Shown here: positions 8,430-16,398 of the stretch, piece by piece
Layout of the letters: each line of letters starts with the position of its first letter
Numbering within the stretch: position 1 is the stretch's first letter
DNA from: Bacillus sp. JCM 19058
GTDB lineage: Bacteria; Bacillota; Bacilli; Bacillales_H; Bacillaceae_D
Assembly: GCA_001310555.1 (NCBI GenBank)
Contig: BAXO01000079.1
Location: 1-24,518, forward strand
Length of the DNA: 24,518 nucleotides
Reading direction: 5' to 3'
Translations under genes and position numbers: made by a program
The notes under the pieces: model-generated
The model's database searches: none
Told to the model about the DNA's origin: nothing
What the model saw: the letters and a program-made list of their open reading frames with translations, nothing else

Positions 8430-8458
8430 GAATAAGCACCCTTTACAGGTGCTTATTC
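8430..8458 (-). terminator. Rho-independent terminator between recA and the Mre11-like gene
   Basis: An 11-bp perfect stem GAATAAGCACC/GGTGCTTATTC with a 7-base loop, followed by TTTT on the minus strand. It lies 60 bases past the recA stop and about 20 bases before the phosphoesterase start. It probably ends the recA transcript. Because a promoter-like sequence lies between it and recA, it could also act as an attenuator for the downstream module. Confidence 0.75.
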
Positions 8459-8476
8459 GACTGGCTGTATACGACT

Positions 8477-8505
8477 TTTATCATTCTGTCGAACCAGCCT
8501 GTCAA
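8477..8505 (-). promoter_or_regulatory. Candidate sigma-A promoter of the Mre11/Rad50-like module
   Basis: A perfect TTGACA (8500-8505) and GATAAA (8477-8482, 4 of 6 matches) are 17 bases apart on the minus strand, 13 bases after the recA stop. The terminator hairpin at 8430-8458 lies downstream of it, before the phosphoesterase. No LexA box was seen nearby. Confidence 0.5.
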
Positions 8506-8518
8506 ACAGCTGACTCCA

Positions 8519-9559
8519 TTATTTTAAATCGAGTGGAATATCTTCCAGCTCTTCCTCCTGTGCTTCCGCGTCTTTCTCGTTTAATTCATAATGATCGCGG
8601 ATCCGCTTTTCAATTTCTTCAAGGATCGAACGATTTTCCTTTAAATATTCCTTGGAATTCTCACGGCCTTGACCAAGCCTGTCTTCATTATACGAATACC
8701 AAGCGCCGCTCTTTTTAACGATATCTAAATCGGAGGCAATATCAAGAACGGAGCCTTCTCGCGATATTCCTTCTCCGTACATAATATCGACCTCAGCTTG
8801 TTTAAAAGGAGGCGCGACTTTATTTTTGACGACTTTAATACGCGTTTTATTCCCGACCATATCGTTGCCTTGCTTCAAGGTTTCTGCACGGCGTACTTCC
8901 AAACGGACAGATGAATAAAACTTCAAGGCACGCCCGCCAGGAGTCGTTTCTGGATTGCCGAACATTACCCCTACCTTTTCGCGAATCTGGTTAATGAAAA
9001 CAGCGATCGTTTTCGATTTATTAATCGCCCCGGATAGCTTCCGAAGAGCTTGTGACATCAACCGAGCCTGCAGCCCGACATGGCTGTCGCCCATCTCTCC
9101 TTCAATTTCCGCTTTTGGAACGAGCGCAGCGACACTATCAATAACAACGATGTCAACCGCTCCACTGCGGACGAGTGCTTCGGCAATTTCTAACGCCTGC
9201 TCTCCTGTATCCGGCTGTGAAAGCAAGAGCTCGTCTATGTCGACGCCAAGCTTTTGTGCGTATACCGGATCGAGCGCATGCTCCGCATCGATAAACGCAG
9301 CCTGTCCGCCATTTCGTTGTACTTCAGCAATTGCATGGAGGCAACGGTCGTTTTACCTGACGATTCCGGTCCATAAACCTCAATAATTCTGCGCGCGGGT
9401 ATCCTCCTACACCAAGGGCAATATCGAGAGCGAGCGCACCGCTCGACACAGTCGAAACCCGTTGATCGGTTTGTTCCCCCAGTTTCATTATAGAGCCTTT
9501 CCCAAACTGCTTCTCGATTTGGAGCAGAGCACGATCAGTGCTGCCTTCCGTTCGCTCAT
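8519..9559 (-). CDS. recA: Recombinase RecA (three frame breaks in the N-terminal third)
   Basis: DNA-dependent ATPase that forms filaments on single-stranded DNA, drives strand exchange and triggers LexA self-cleavage. Repaired length is 347 residues (B. subtilis, 348). Landmarks: MSERKAAL at the start, [16 protein letters not shown], Walker [55 protein letters not shown] (Walker B), loop residues [17 protein letters not shown], and an acidic tail [12 protein letters not shown]. Three short runs are one base too short: C at 9536 (CC), C at 9392 (CC) and GG at 9340-9341 (GGG). Restoring them gives one continuous family-length frame, so recA is almost certainly intact. ATG 9559 has a GGAGGA site. 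SOS control is expected from the LexA box upstream. Confidence 0.97.
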
Positions 9560-9627
9560 AAATACATCCTCCTCTATATTAGTCTATCATTATTAAAAAC
9601 AGCGAATCTATGTTTTCTATGCTTTCT

Positions 9628-9656
9628 ATCATAACGCTTTTTTTTCATTTTGCCAA
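9628..9656 (-). promoter_or_regulatory. Sigma-A promoter of recA
   Basis: TTGGCA (9651-9656) and TATGAT (9628-9633) are separated by 17 bases on the minus strand; each hexamer matches 5 of 6. It lies about 70 bases before the recA start and is flanked by the LexA box. The spacer contains an A8 run whose length may be misread. Confidence 0.75.
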
Positions 9657-9665
9657 TAGTTTTTA

Positions 9666-9679
9666 CGAACATTTATTCG
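9666..9679 (-). promoter_or_regulatory. LexA (DinR) SOS box upstream of recA
   Basis: CGAATAAATGTTCG on the minus strand matches the Bacillus SOS box (CGAACnnnnGTTCG) except for one base, and differs in the same position as the B. subtilis recA box (CGAAT at its left half). It sits 9 bases upstream of the -35 hexamer, so LexA bound here would block polymerase. Confidence 0.8.
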
Positions 9680-9723
9680 GTTTTTTTTCTGGAAAGAGAC
9701 GATGAAGGAAACGTAAGGGGAGG

Positions 9724-9751
9724 AAGGCTGGCAAGGGGAGCCAGCCTTTTT
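9724..9751 (+). terminator. Strong hairpin with U-tract on the plus strand, between helicase and recA
   Basis: A 9-bp stem AAGGCTGGC/GCCAGCCTT with a 7-base loop. On the plus strand it is followed by TTT, the normal terminator form. On the minus strand, the direction of the flanking genes, the stem is followed by CCTCCCC and preceded by A residues. It starts just past the helicase stop. It may still end helicase mRNA or protect its 3' end, or it may stop antisense transcription. Confidence 0.55.
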
Positions 9752-9756
9752 AAACG

Positions 9757-11358
9757 TTAGGAACGGCTCGGTGTTCGCCGTTCGCGCTTCGGCCGAGGTT
9801 TAGCTGGCTCAAGGTTTACCCTTGCTCCGTTGATTCTCGAATAACGTAAGGCTTCGTATACGAATGGAGCTGCCTCCTCAGGTACTTCGACGAAGGTGAA
9901 ATTTTCGAAAATATCGATGCGGCCGATCGATTTACCTGGAATACCGACAAGCTCTGAAATTTCCTCGATCAATATTTTAGGCGTCATATTGACGTTGCGG
10001 CCAACATTGATAAAGAAACGCACCATTCCTTTAGCTCCACCGGTTTCACCAAATTGGTATCCCGCTTCCTCACTCGGTGAATCGGAGGAAAAATTCAATT
10101 TCATTAGGGCAGAAATGATCTTCTCCGGCGGATGCTCGGCAAGGACATCTGATACTAATGGTGAAAAGAGCTCGACTTCCTTCCCACCCGCTTCAATCGT
10201 ATCCTTGATTAGCTTCTTCCACGAGCTCTGCTGCTTTTCAACGACATCCTCAATCGACGGTACGTTTTGTGACATAATCGGCATCTTAATCTCGTTTTCA
10301 ATCGAGCGCAGATGCTTCATTTCTCGAGGAGTGACAAGAGTTAATGCCAATCCTGTCCGCCCTGCCCGACCCGTTCGGCCGATCCGGTGGACATAGCTTT
10401 CCGGATCTTGAGGAATGTCGTAATTAATAACGTGGCTCACATTCTCAACGTCAATGCCGCGAGCGCAACGTCTGTTGCAATCAAAAACTCAATCGATGAC
10501 TCCCGGAATTTTTTCATGACGATATCGCGTTGCGGCTGCGTTAAATCGCCGTGAAGTCCGTCAGCTAAATAGCCGCGAGCCTGCAACGCTTCTGTCAGTT
10601 CCGCCACTCCCTTTTTCGTGCGACAGAACAAAATACCGAGCTCGATTTCCTCACTGTCAATAATTCGGCAAAGCGAGTCAATTTTGTTCCGCTCGAGCAC
10701 TTTAAAGTACATTTGATCAATTAATGGTGCGGTTACTTCGCCTTTATTGATCGTTACTGTTTTTGGTGATGTCATGTACTTGCGCGAAAGCTTTTTAATC
10801 GCCGGCGGCATCGTCGCTGAGAAAAGGAGCGTCTGGCGCTCTCCCTTGATCTGTCTTAAGATTGCTTCGATATCATCGACGAAGCCCATATCGAGCATTT
10901 CATCGGCTTCGTCAAGCACTATTGTATGGAGCTGTCAAGCTTGAGGGTTTGCCTGCGCAAATGATCGAGAATCCGGCCCGGTGTACCGATAACGACTTGT
11001 ACCCCTTGCTTTAAGGCCTTGATTTGATGACCAATCGATTGTCCTCCATATATCGGTAATGTCCGAATCCTTTTATGGACGGACAGCTTTTGCAGTTCGC
11101 CCGAAACTTGGATCGCCAGCTCTCGAGTCGGCGTTAAAATTAAGGCTGAACATAGCGCCCTTGCGATACTTTATCGACTACAGGAATGCCGAATGCGGCC
11201 GTTTTCCCTGTACCGGTTTGCGCCTGCCCGATGACGTCTCCTCCTTCAAGAATAAGCGGGATCGCTTTTTCTTGAATCGGGGATGGCTCTTCAAAGCCCA
11301 TATCCTTAATTGCTTTTTGAATTGGTTCTGAAATCTGAAAGTCTTTAAAATGTGTCAT
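9757..11358 (-). CDS. DEAD-box RNA helicase with DbpA-type RNA-binding domain (three frame breaks)
   Basis: ATP-dependent RNA helicase, about 534 residues after repair. Motifs in order: Q motif (F10 to [10 protein letters not shown]), Walker [30 protein letters not shown], then FCRTK, ATDVAARG, and [12 protein letters not shown] long C-terminal part ends in a DbpA-like RNA-binding domain ([20 protein letters not shown] to GARVNLEP) and a short basic tail. It resembles CshA/DeaD helicases, but the RNA-binding domain argues for the DbpA/DeaD side. Three short runs have lost one base: C at 11146, G at 10931, C at 10464. Start ATG 11358 overlaps the cinA stop (ATGA) with AAAGGTGG upstream, so it is probably coupled to cinA. 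In B. subtilis cinA and recA are adjacent; here this gene lies between them. Confidence 0.93.
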
Positions 11359-12608
11359 TCTACAAAATTCCACCTTTTCATTTCGTTCAACAAATAAAAA
11401 CTGCCGTATTTCACGGCTCGTTCGCGAATTGCCTGGCGCGAGCCATGAAGATGAAGTGTATACGTTTGACAGCGGTCATCTTTACCTACTATCGCGATAT
11501 AGACAAGCCCAGGTTCCTTTCCCTCCTGGGATGCTGGTCCAGCCACTCCGGTAAACTGATTCCGATATCAGCCTGAAACTGCCGCCTTGCTGCACGCGCC
11601 ATCGCTTCAGCACACGGCTCGCTCACAACTCCGTATTGAGCAATGATCGATTCAGGTACATTTAAAATATTTTCCTTTACTTCAGAAGAATATGCAACTG
11701 TTCCTCCTCGAAAAATCGCAGAAGCTCCCGGAAAATCTGTCAAGAGGCTCGAAAAAAGCCCACCTGTAAGACTTTCGGCGGCAGCAAGCGTATAGGCATT
11801 ATTTTGAAGCTCTTGGCTTAGCTGCTCGATTAATGATGCGTCATCATAGCCGTATAAATATTTGCCGACGCGACGAGTAATCCGTTCTTCCGTCTGATCG
11901 AGCAAGCGTTTTGCTTCCGCTTGATCCTCATGCTTCACTGTTAAGCGAATCGTCACTTCTCCTTCGCCAGCAAGCGGCGCAATTGTCGGGTTGCTTTGTT
12001 TCGTAATTAGATCATCGAGCTCTGTCTCTAGTCGAGATTCACCTATATTGAAAAAACGAAGCACGCGTGATGTGATCGCGCTTTTCGTTTGCAGCCTCTG
12101 TTCAAGCAACGGCTTTAATTCATCGATAAACATCGGCTTCATTTCATTTGGCGGACCCGGAAGTAAAGCAATCGTACAATCTTGCGCAGTTACTAGCATT
12201 CCCGGTGCCATTCCAAAGCGGTTAGCGAGAACGGTGCTCCCTTCGACGATTAATGCTTGCTTTTTATTGTTTTCTGTCATAGCCTGGCTTCTCTTGCTAA
12301 AAAAAATCGTTCATATAATCAAGCGCCGTCCGATCGTAGACGAGCGCTTTGCCAACGAGAGAAGCAACAGTTTCCTTTGTCAAGTCATCCTTCGTCGGCC
12401 CCAAGCCACCAGTTAAAACAAGAAGGTCGGAGCGCTCCTTCGCCTGTTTAAGGGAGTCGGTTAAACGAACAGCATTATCGCCGACAACGGTTTGTACATA
12501 CACATCAATTCCCAGCTTCGCCAGCTCTTTTGAGATGAAGCTCGCATTCGTATTAACGATTTGTCCTAATAGCAGCTCAGAGCCGACAGCTATAATTTCT
12601 GCTTTCAT
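11355..12608 (-). CDS. cinA: Competence/damage-inducible protein CinA (two frame breaks)
   Basis: About 417 residues after repair (B. subtilis, 416). The N-terminal half is a MoaB/MogA-like domain: [33 protein letters not shown], then MAPGM and [13 protein letters not shown]. The C-terminal half is the CinA/PncC nicotinamide-nucleotide amidase-type domain: [33 protein letters not shown], then [20 protein letters not shown]. The family is linked to NMN deamidation and, in streptococci, to RecA recruitment during transformation. Breaks: A8 at 12299-12306 (7 expected, joining MNDFF to [14 protein letters not shown]) and AAA at 11553-11555 (AAAA expected, before TGVAGPA). Start ATG 12608 follows GGGGG; pgsA ends only 13 bases upstream, and the stop overlaps the helicase start. 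Confidence 0.94.
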
Positions 12609-12621
12609 CTGGAAACCCCCG

Positions 12622-13200
12622 CTATTTCGATTTTAAAATAATTTGCTTGTTTTTCATAAAATAGTCGATGCCCGAACATAGGGTTAACAACGTCGCTACC
12701 CAAATGGCCAGCTGGTCAAAAGGGAGGTTGACGATGGAAAACGGAAAGTTGTAAAGCAGCAGTGCGGAAATAGCGACAATTTGGCTGAGCGTCTTCCATT
12801 TCCCGAGCTTACTTGCCGCGATGACCTCACCATCAGCAGAAGCTATTAAACGGATGCCGGTTACGGCAAATTCGCGGCTAATAATAACGATCGCCATCCA
12901 GCCTGCGAGCAGACCGAGCTCGACTAGACCGATCAAGGCAGCAGCAACTAGTAACTTATCGGCTAACGGATCGATAAACTTACCGAAATTCGTTATGAGC
13001 TTGAGCTTGCGTGCATAATAACCGTCCAGCCAGTCAGTGGCTGCAGCAAATAGAAATAGGAAGGCTGCAATCAAATGGGCAGCTGGTATGTGCGTACCAA
13101 AAGCATCCACTGTGCCAAGCGGCCAGTCGACAAACAGAAATAGCATGAAAACTGGGATTAGGCAAATCCTGAATAACGTAATTTTATTTGGTAAGTTCAC
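12622..13200 (-). CDS. pgsA: CDP-diacylglycerol-glycerol-3-phosphate 3-phosphatidyltransferase PgsA
   Basis: Integral membrane enzyme that makes phosphatidylglycerophosphate from CDP-diacylglycerol and glycerol-3-phosphate, the committed step to phosphatidylglycerol. The 192-residue frame is unbroken. The CDP-alcohol phosphotransferase motif is complete: D56, D59-G60, A63-R64, G73, D77, D81. Hydrophobic segments lie at about 8-24, 40-55, 83-112, and in the C-terminal third. The start is GTG 13200 with an AAGGGGCGG site. It sits 20 bases after yajQ and 13 bases before cinA in a compact operon. Confidence 0.95.
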   Translation of the reverse strand: MNLPNKITLFRICLIPVFMLFLFVDWPLGTVDAFGTHIPAAHLIAAFLFLFAAATDWLDGYYARKLKLITNFGKFIDPLADKLLVAAALIGLVELGLLAGWMAIVIISREFAVTGIRLIASADGEVIAASKLGKWKTLSQIVAISALLLYNFPFSIVNLPFDQLAIWVATLLTLCSGIDYFMKNKQIILKSK

Positions 13201-13220
13201 AAGCCGCCCCTTCTTTCTCC

Positions 13221-13717
13221 TTAACGCATGTTCACATATTGCAACGGAAAATCAAGATTTGCCTGCTTGAGCATTTGAATCGCAGCTTGCAAATCGTCAA
13301 TGCTTTTAGCCGTTACCCGCACTTGTTCGTTTTGAATTTGCACCTTTATTTTCATCCCGGAATCGCGAATAATTTTCGAGACTTTTTTTTCGCTCGTTCG
13401 GTGCTCAGGCCGTTGACTAAGGAAATAACCTGCCTGACCGTTCCGCCTGAGGCTTTTTCAATTTTACCGAACTCCATTGCCTTTTGAGATACGCCTCGTT
13501 TAATAAATTTCGATTGTAGGATATCGATCACGCTTTTGAGCTTGAATTCATCGTCGGAAATAAGCGTGATTTGCTCGTCTCCAGTTCGTTCAATTGAGCT
13601 TTTGGAACCTTTAAAATCGTAACGATTTTTAATTTCTTTTACCGCTTGGCTAATCGCGTTATCAACCTCTTGGAGATTAACCTCCGAAACGACATCAAAG
13701 GAATGTTCCTTTGCCAT
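13221..13717 (-). CDS. YajQ-family nucleotide-binding protein (UPF0234; one frame break)
   Basis: About 165 residues after repair. It begins [21 protein letters not shown] and continues through [13 protein letters not shown], a YajQ hallmark. After the break comes [20 protein letters not shown], then [20 protein letters not shown] to the stop. Family members bind nucleotides or RNA; a Xanthomonas member binds cyclic di-GMP, but this is unproven for Firmicutes. The break is in T8 at 13383-13390, where 9 (or 6) bases restore frame. The ATG at 13717 with GAGGTG 7 bases upstream was preferred over the in-frame M 9 bases earlier. In B. subtilis the homologue (yitK) is elsewhere, so its place between rodZ and pgsA is a local rearrangement. 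Confidence 0.92.
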
Positions 13718-13864
13718 CGTTCTCACCTCTTTTCAGTTTTCTTTGCTCGCACGCACCTTTTCCTCGTTTTTATCCTTAGATCTCTAGTTCGAACCTTATA
13801 TGCTCTCACCCTCTAAAACACAAACAAAAGATAAAATAAAACCCCCACTGATGGAAATTTCACT

Positions 13865-13987
13865 TTATTGTACCATAAACTGGACGGCGATCATAAATAT
13901 AATTCCTAGTATGCCCTTCAGACTCGGCTTCCACCGAAGCGGAAAAGCCTGCCAAATGACAAAAAAGTGAACGATTGAGCCGCTCAC
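13865..13987 (-). CDS. Possible 40-residue small membrane protein downstream of rodZ
   Basis: An open frame from GTG 13987, only 5 bases past the rodZ stop, with GAGGAG 8 bases upstream. It reads as SGSIVHFFVIWQAFPLRW, then KPSLKGILGIIFMIAVQF to the stop. There are two hydrophobic stretches separated by a basic stretch. Against it: the 5' end overlaps the rodZ terminator hairpin, it is short, and its 3' end overlaps the yajQ promoter. I do not recognise a family. Confidence 0.3.
   Translation of the reverse strand: MSGSIVHFFVIWQAFPLRWKPSLKGILGIIFMIAVQFMVQ
13867..13895 (-). promoter_or_regulatory. Candidate extended -10 promoter of yajQ-pgsA-cinA
   Basis: TGGTACAAT on the minus strand (13867-13875) is an extended -10 element with TACAAT matching 5 of 6. 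The -35 region 17 bases upstream (TATGAT, 13890-13895) is poor. It leaves a leader of about 145 bases before yajQ, in which I see no clear structure, and it follows the rodZ terminator. Confidence 0.45.
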
Positions 13988-13992
13988 TTTTT
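13961..13992 (-). terminator. Rho-independent terminator of rodZ
   Basis: Arms AAAAAGTGA/TCACTTTTT, extended by a C/G pair past one mismatch, with a GC-containing loop of about 9 bases and a T6 tract on the minus strand. It starts directly after the rodZ stop codon. Confidence 0.75.
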
Positions 13993-14916
13993 CTACTCCT
14001 CTATATCGCCCGCAACAATATTGATTTTTTGGTGAACATTATCGATTGGAAAATCGACCGTTTCCTCGTTCAGAGTAAGCGTGACATGCTGAGATGCGCC
14101 AAAATTAAACTCGATTTCACGCTCAGCGCTAAAATCGTATTCCAATTCGTCCCCGTCTGTCGGCTGCCCGCTATAAAACATTTTGCCTTTTCCGTTTTTT
14201 ATATCGACGTACGAAGTACCGCTAAACGTCAAGACGACGTCGAACTGTTCTGTACCGATGAGCTCATAATAGGTTGTAATTCCGCTACTTTCGATCAAAT
14301 TAAGCTCCGTTTCGAGCTCCTCTTCCTCAGCGCCATCTGAATCTTCAGCGTTTTCCGCTGAATCCCCTGCGCTCTCTTCATCCGTTTCTTCAGCGGTGTC
14401 AGAATCGCCTTCGCCCGCCTCGTTCCCGTCATCGTTTTCCTCATCGGTGCCGACATTTTCAGAGAAATCGGCATCTGTGCTTCCATCCTGAGGAGCAACT
14501 GCCGTGCCGTCCGGTTCAGGCGTGCTTCTCAGAAAAAGCCAAATTCCGACGATGATAACAATGATAAACACAACCGCGATCAAAGCGGAAAACTTCGCCC
14601 CACTCCTTGTTCTCTTCTTTACGGTCGTAGCCGATTTTGTTCGCTCGGTACGAGAAGGCAGTTCAGCCGCTTCTTTCCGTGGGTTCGGGAGTTCCTTCTT
14701 AAACTGCTCAAATAAAGGCTCCGGATCTAACCCGACTGATTCGGCGTAGGTTTTGACAAAGGCGCGCGCATAAAAAAGACCTGGTAATGTATCGAACCGA
14801 CCTTCTTCAATCGCCTGAAGATAGCGCTTCTGAATCTTTGTCGAACGCTGCAGGTCCTCCAAAGAAATGCCTTTTTCTTCGCGAATTTCTTTCAAATGTT
14901 GTCCTAATTCCGACAT
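13993..14916 (-). CDS. rodZ: RodZ-like cell-shape protein (YmfM)
   Basis: A 307-residue bitopic membrane protein that links the MreB cytoskeleton to the wall-elongation machinery. The N-terminal 70 residues form an XRE-like helix-turn-helix (LKEIREEKGISLEDLQRSTKIQKRYL broken over several helices), used for MreB binding in this family. A basic stretch (KKRTRSG) precedes a single transmembrane helix at about 109-129. An acidic linker (about 133-205, rich in D, E, S and G) leads to a C-terminal beta-rich DUF4115-type domain. The very acidic external linker could reflect a salty or alkaline habitat. ATG 14916 has an AGGTAGGTG site. It is co-directional with ymfK, 20 bases away, and its own terminator follows. 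Confidence 0.93.
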   Translation of the reverse strand: MSELGQHLKEIREEKGISLEDLQRSTKIQKRYLQAIEEGRFDTLPGLFYARAFVKTYAESVGLDPEPLFEQFKKELPNPRKEAAELPSRTERTKSATTVKKRTRSGAKFSALIAVVFIIVIIVGIWLFLRSTPEPDGTAVAPQDGSTDADFSENVGTDEENDDGNEAGEGDSDTAEETDEESAGDSAENAEDSDGAEEEELETELNLIESSGITTYYELIGTEQFDVVLTFSGTSYVDIKNGKGKMFYSGQPTDGDELEYDFSAEREIEFNFGASQHVTLTLNEETVDFPIDNVHQKINIVAGDIEE

Positions 14917-14936
14917 GCTAACACCTACCTACAACT

Positions 14937-15710
14937 TTAACTAATATCAAAAGAGGAAAAACCGGACTCCACAACTTCATAGGTAATTTCTTCAGACTCA
15001 TCGTTACGCAGCTCGATAATACAGTCGAAATCATCGAGTTCATATTCTGTCTCTCGGATAAAAATGTCTGGGTGCTCCACTACTTTTACGGCTGGGAGCC
15101 TCATCATATCGCGAACTAGGTTGCGATGCTTTTCCGTTGAACGCATCGTCGAAACGATACCATCAATAATATAAATATGATCCTCGCTTAATTCTTCGTC
15201 TGTTAGATGATTGCGTACCGTTTGGCGCAGCAACGTCGAAGAGATAAACGCCCAACGCTTATTCGCACAAACACTGGCGGCAACGATCGACTCTGTTTTC
15301 CCTACTCGCGGCATTCCACGTATCCCCACTAAATAATGCTCTCTTCGCTTAAATAACTCAGCCATAAAATCAACGAGAAGACCTAGTTCTGTGCGAATAA
15401 AGCGAAATGTTTTACGATCGTCGGCATCTCTTTCTATGTACCTTCCATGACGAATAGCTAAACGATCCCGTAAACGGGGCTCTCTAAATTTCGTCACTGT
15501 TATGCTATCTATCGTATATAATATGGCTCTAAAACGGGCAACCTGATCATCGCTGGAGCTACGAATTAGCATCCCGCGATTCATGTGATCAACGCCGTTA
15601 ATCGTTACAATATTAATGGAAAGCATTCCTAATAATGAGGAAATATCACCAAGAAGTCCCGGGCGATTTTTATGAATTTGATACTCCATATACCATTCTT
15701 TCACAGCCAT
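14937..15710 (-). CDS. ymfK: YmfK family protein (DUF3388) with ACT-like and P-loop regions
   Basis: A 257-residue protein of unknown function conserved in Bacillaceae. Residues about 7-75 look like an ACT domain (WYMEYQIHKNRPGLLGDISS then INIVTINGVDHMNRG). A P-loop GMPRVGKTE lies at 132-140, followed by FISSTLLRQTVRNHL, and the C-terminus is acidic. Together these suggest a regulator that binds a small ligand and a nucleotide; no reaction is known. I chose ATG 15710 over an in-frame GTG at 15719, because GAAAGGTG is spaced correctly for the ATG. It starts the ymfK-rodZ unit. Confidence 0.88.
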   Translation of the reverse strand: MAVKEWYMEYQIHKNRPGLLGDISSLLGMLSINIVTINGVDHMNRGMLIRSSSDDQVARFRAILYTIDSITVTKFREPRLRDRLAIRHGRYIERDADDRKTFRFIRTELGLLVDFMAELFKRREHYLVGIRGMPRVGKTESIVAASVCANKRWAFISSTLLRQTVRNHLTDEELSEDHIYIIDGIVSTMRSTEKHRNLVRDMMRLPAVKVVEHPDIFIRETEYELDDFDCIIELRNDESEEITYEVVESGFSSFDIS

Positions 15711-16063
15711 ATCAGACACCTTTCCTAAGATGACATCATCAAAAAAACGACTAGCCTAGAACTATTGGCACAGTCAACAACTCTCTTGCTTTTTCGACAA
15801 ATTATCTGCTTCCTCTCTTTATGATAATTGATTTTGATTACAAATGAAAGAACTTTATCAGAATCTATTTTTAAATTATTTCCCTACCTGAAGAAAGTTG
15901 CGAATAACCAAGGTTTATTGACATTCATAGCATGAGAAAACTGAAAGAGAAAACGCCTTAACGTTTTCTCTTTCAGTCGCTTGCGTGTTGACCCCTCGAA
16001 AAGCTCAGGCGTGGGGAGCTTATTTTCATTTGTTTGCGGATGACAAAGGTTTTAAACAATCGT
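15711..16063. other. Intergenic region between ymfJ and ymfK, with no gene
   Basis: 353 bases. The ymfJ-proximal part has a weak hairpin (AAGCTC/GAGCTT, about 16011-16031, 9-base loop) and the strong terminator at 15940-15977. The remainder is A/T-rich. It must carry the ymfK promoter, but only weak candidates are visible: TATCAT near 15825 with a poor -35, and TTGACT near 15771-15776 with no good -10. A tiny TTG-initiated frame of 8 codons near 15800 is not supported. Confidence 0.5.
15940..15977 (-). terminator. Rho-independent terminator downstream of ymfJ
   Basis: A perfect 16-bp stem ACTGAAAGAGAAAACG/CGTTTTCTCTTTCAGT with a 6-base loop, followed by TTTTCTC on the minus strand. It is the longest perfect stem noticed in the window, and it insulates ymfK-rodZ from the ymf genes upstream. 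Confidence 0.8.
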
Positions 16064-16312
16064 TTAATGTTGCTTTACGAGCTTGACCATCATATTGGCA
16101 ATAGCATGCTGTTCCTGTTCGTCAGCTACCTTCCATAGCTCAGCAAGAATTCGCTCCTCGTCGTTTTTAGGCTCTACTTCTTGAGCTAAGTATTCGCCGA
16201 CTTGATGGGCTACATCTGAAATGATTCCATCTGCCATACCTTCATTTTCTGCTTGATTTAGTCGGTCACCCAAAAAATCTTTCCATTGCTCCCAGTTATC
16301 GATTACAGACAT
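16064..16312 (-). CDS. ymfJ: YmfJ family protein (DUF3243)
   Basis: An unbroken 82-residue acidic protein, close to the B. subtilis YmfJ length. It begins MSVIDNWEQWKDFLGDRL and carries the family core GMADGIISDVAHQVGEYLA, then EPKNDEERILAELWKVADE. Its function is unknown. ATG 16312 has a GAGGAGGG site. A sigma-G-like promoter upstream suggests forespore expression. The terminator downstream makes it monocistronic or the end of the ymf operon. Confidence 0.88.
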   Translation of the reverse strand: MSVIDNWEQWKDFLGDRLNQAENEGMADGIISDVAHQVGEYLAQEVEPKNDEERILAELWKVADEQEQHAIANMMVKLVKQH

Positions 16313-16350
16313 TGATGTCCCTCCTCAAAAATTAAAATACGCTTCGAGGA

Positions 16351-16380
16351 TAGCTTGTCTCATTTTTAGACAAATATGCA
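16351..16380 (-). promoter_or_regulatory. Candidate sigma-G (forespore) promoter of ymfJ
   Basis: TGCATA (16375-16380) and CAAGCTA (16351-16357) are separated by 17 bases on the minus strand. The sigma-G consensus is TGMATA with CATACTA at 17-18 bases, so the -35 is perfect and the -10 matches 5 of 7. It sits 39 bases before the ymfJ start. The spacer also contains a TTGTCT/AGACAA inverted repeat. Confidence 0.45.
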
Positions 16381-16398
16381 TCAGACGTTTTACTGCGT

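Noticed and set aside
8955..9386. 143-codon plus-strand frame antisense to recA
   Set aside because: Shadow of RecA coding; serine/alanine/threonine-rich composition typical of antisense frames.
9666..9679. A search for further LexA boxes at the Mre11/Rad50-like module
   Set aside because: Only the recA box was found; the CGAAC near 8490 lacks a correctly spaced GTTCG.
15810..15840. Fur-box-like GATAAT repeats upstream of ymfK
   Set aside because: Only one half resembles the consensus; the inverted half is too degenerate.
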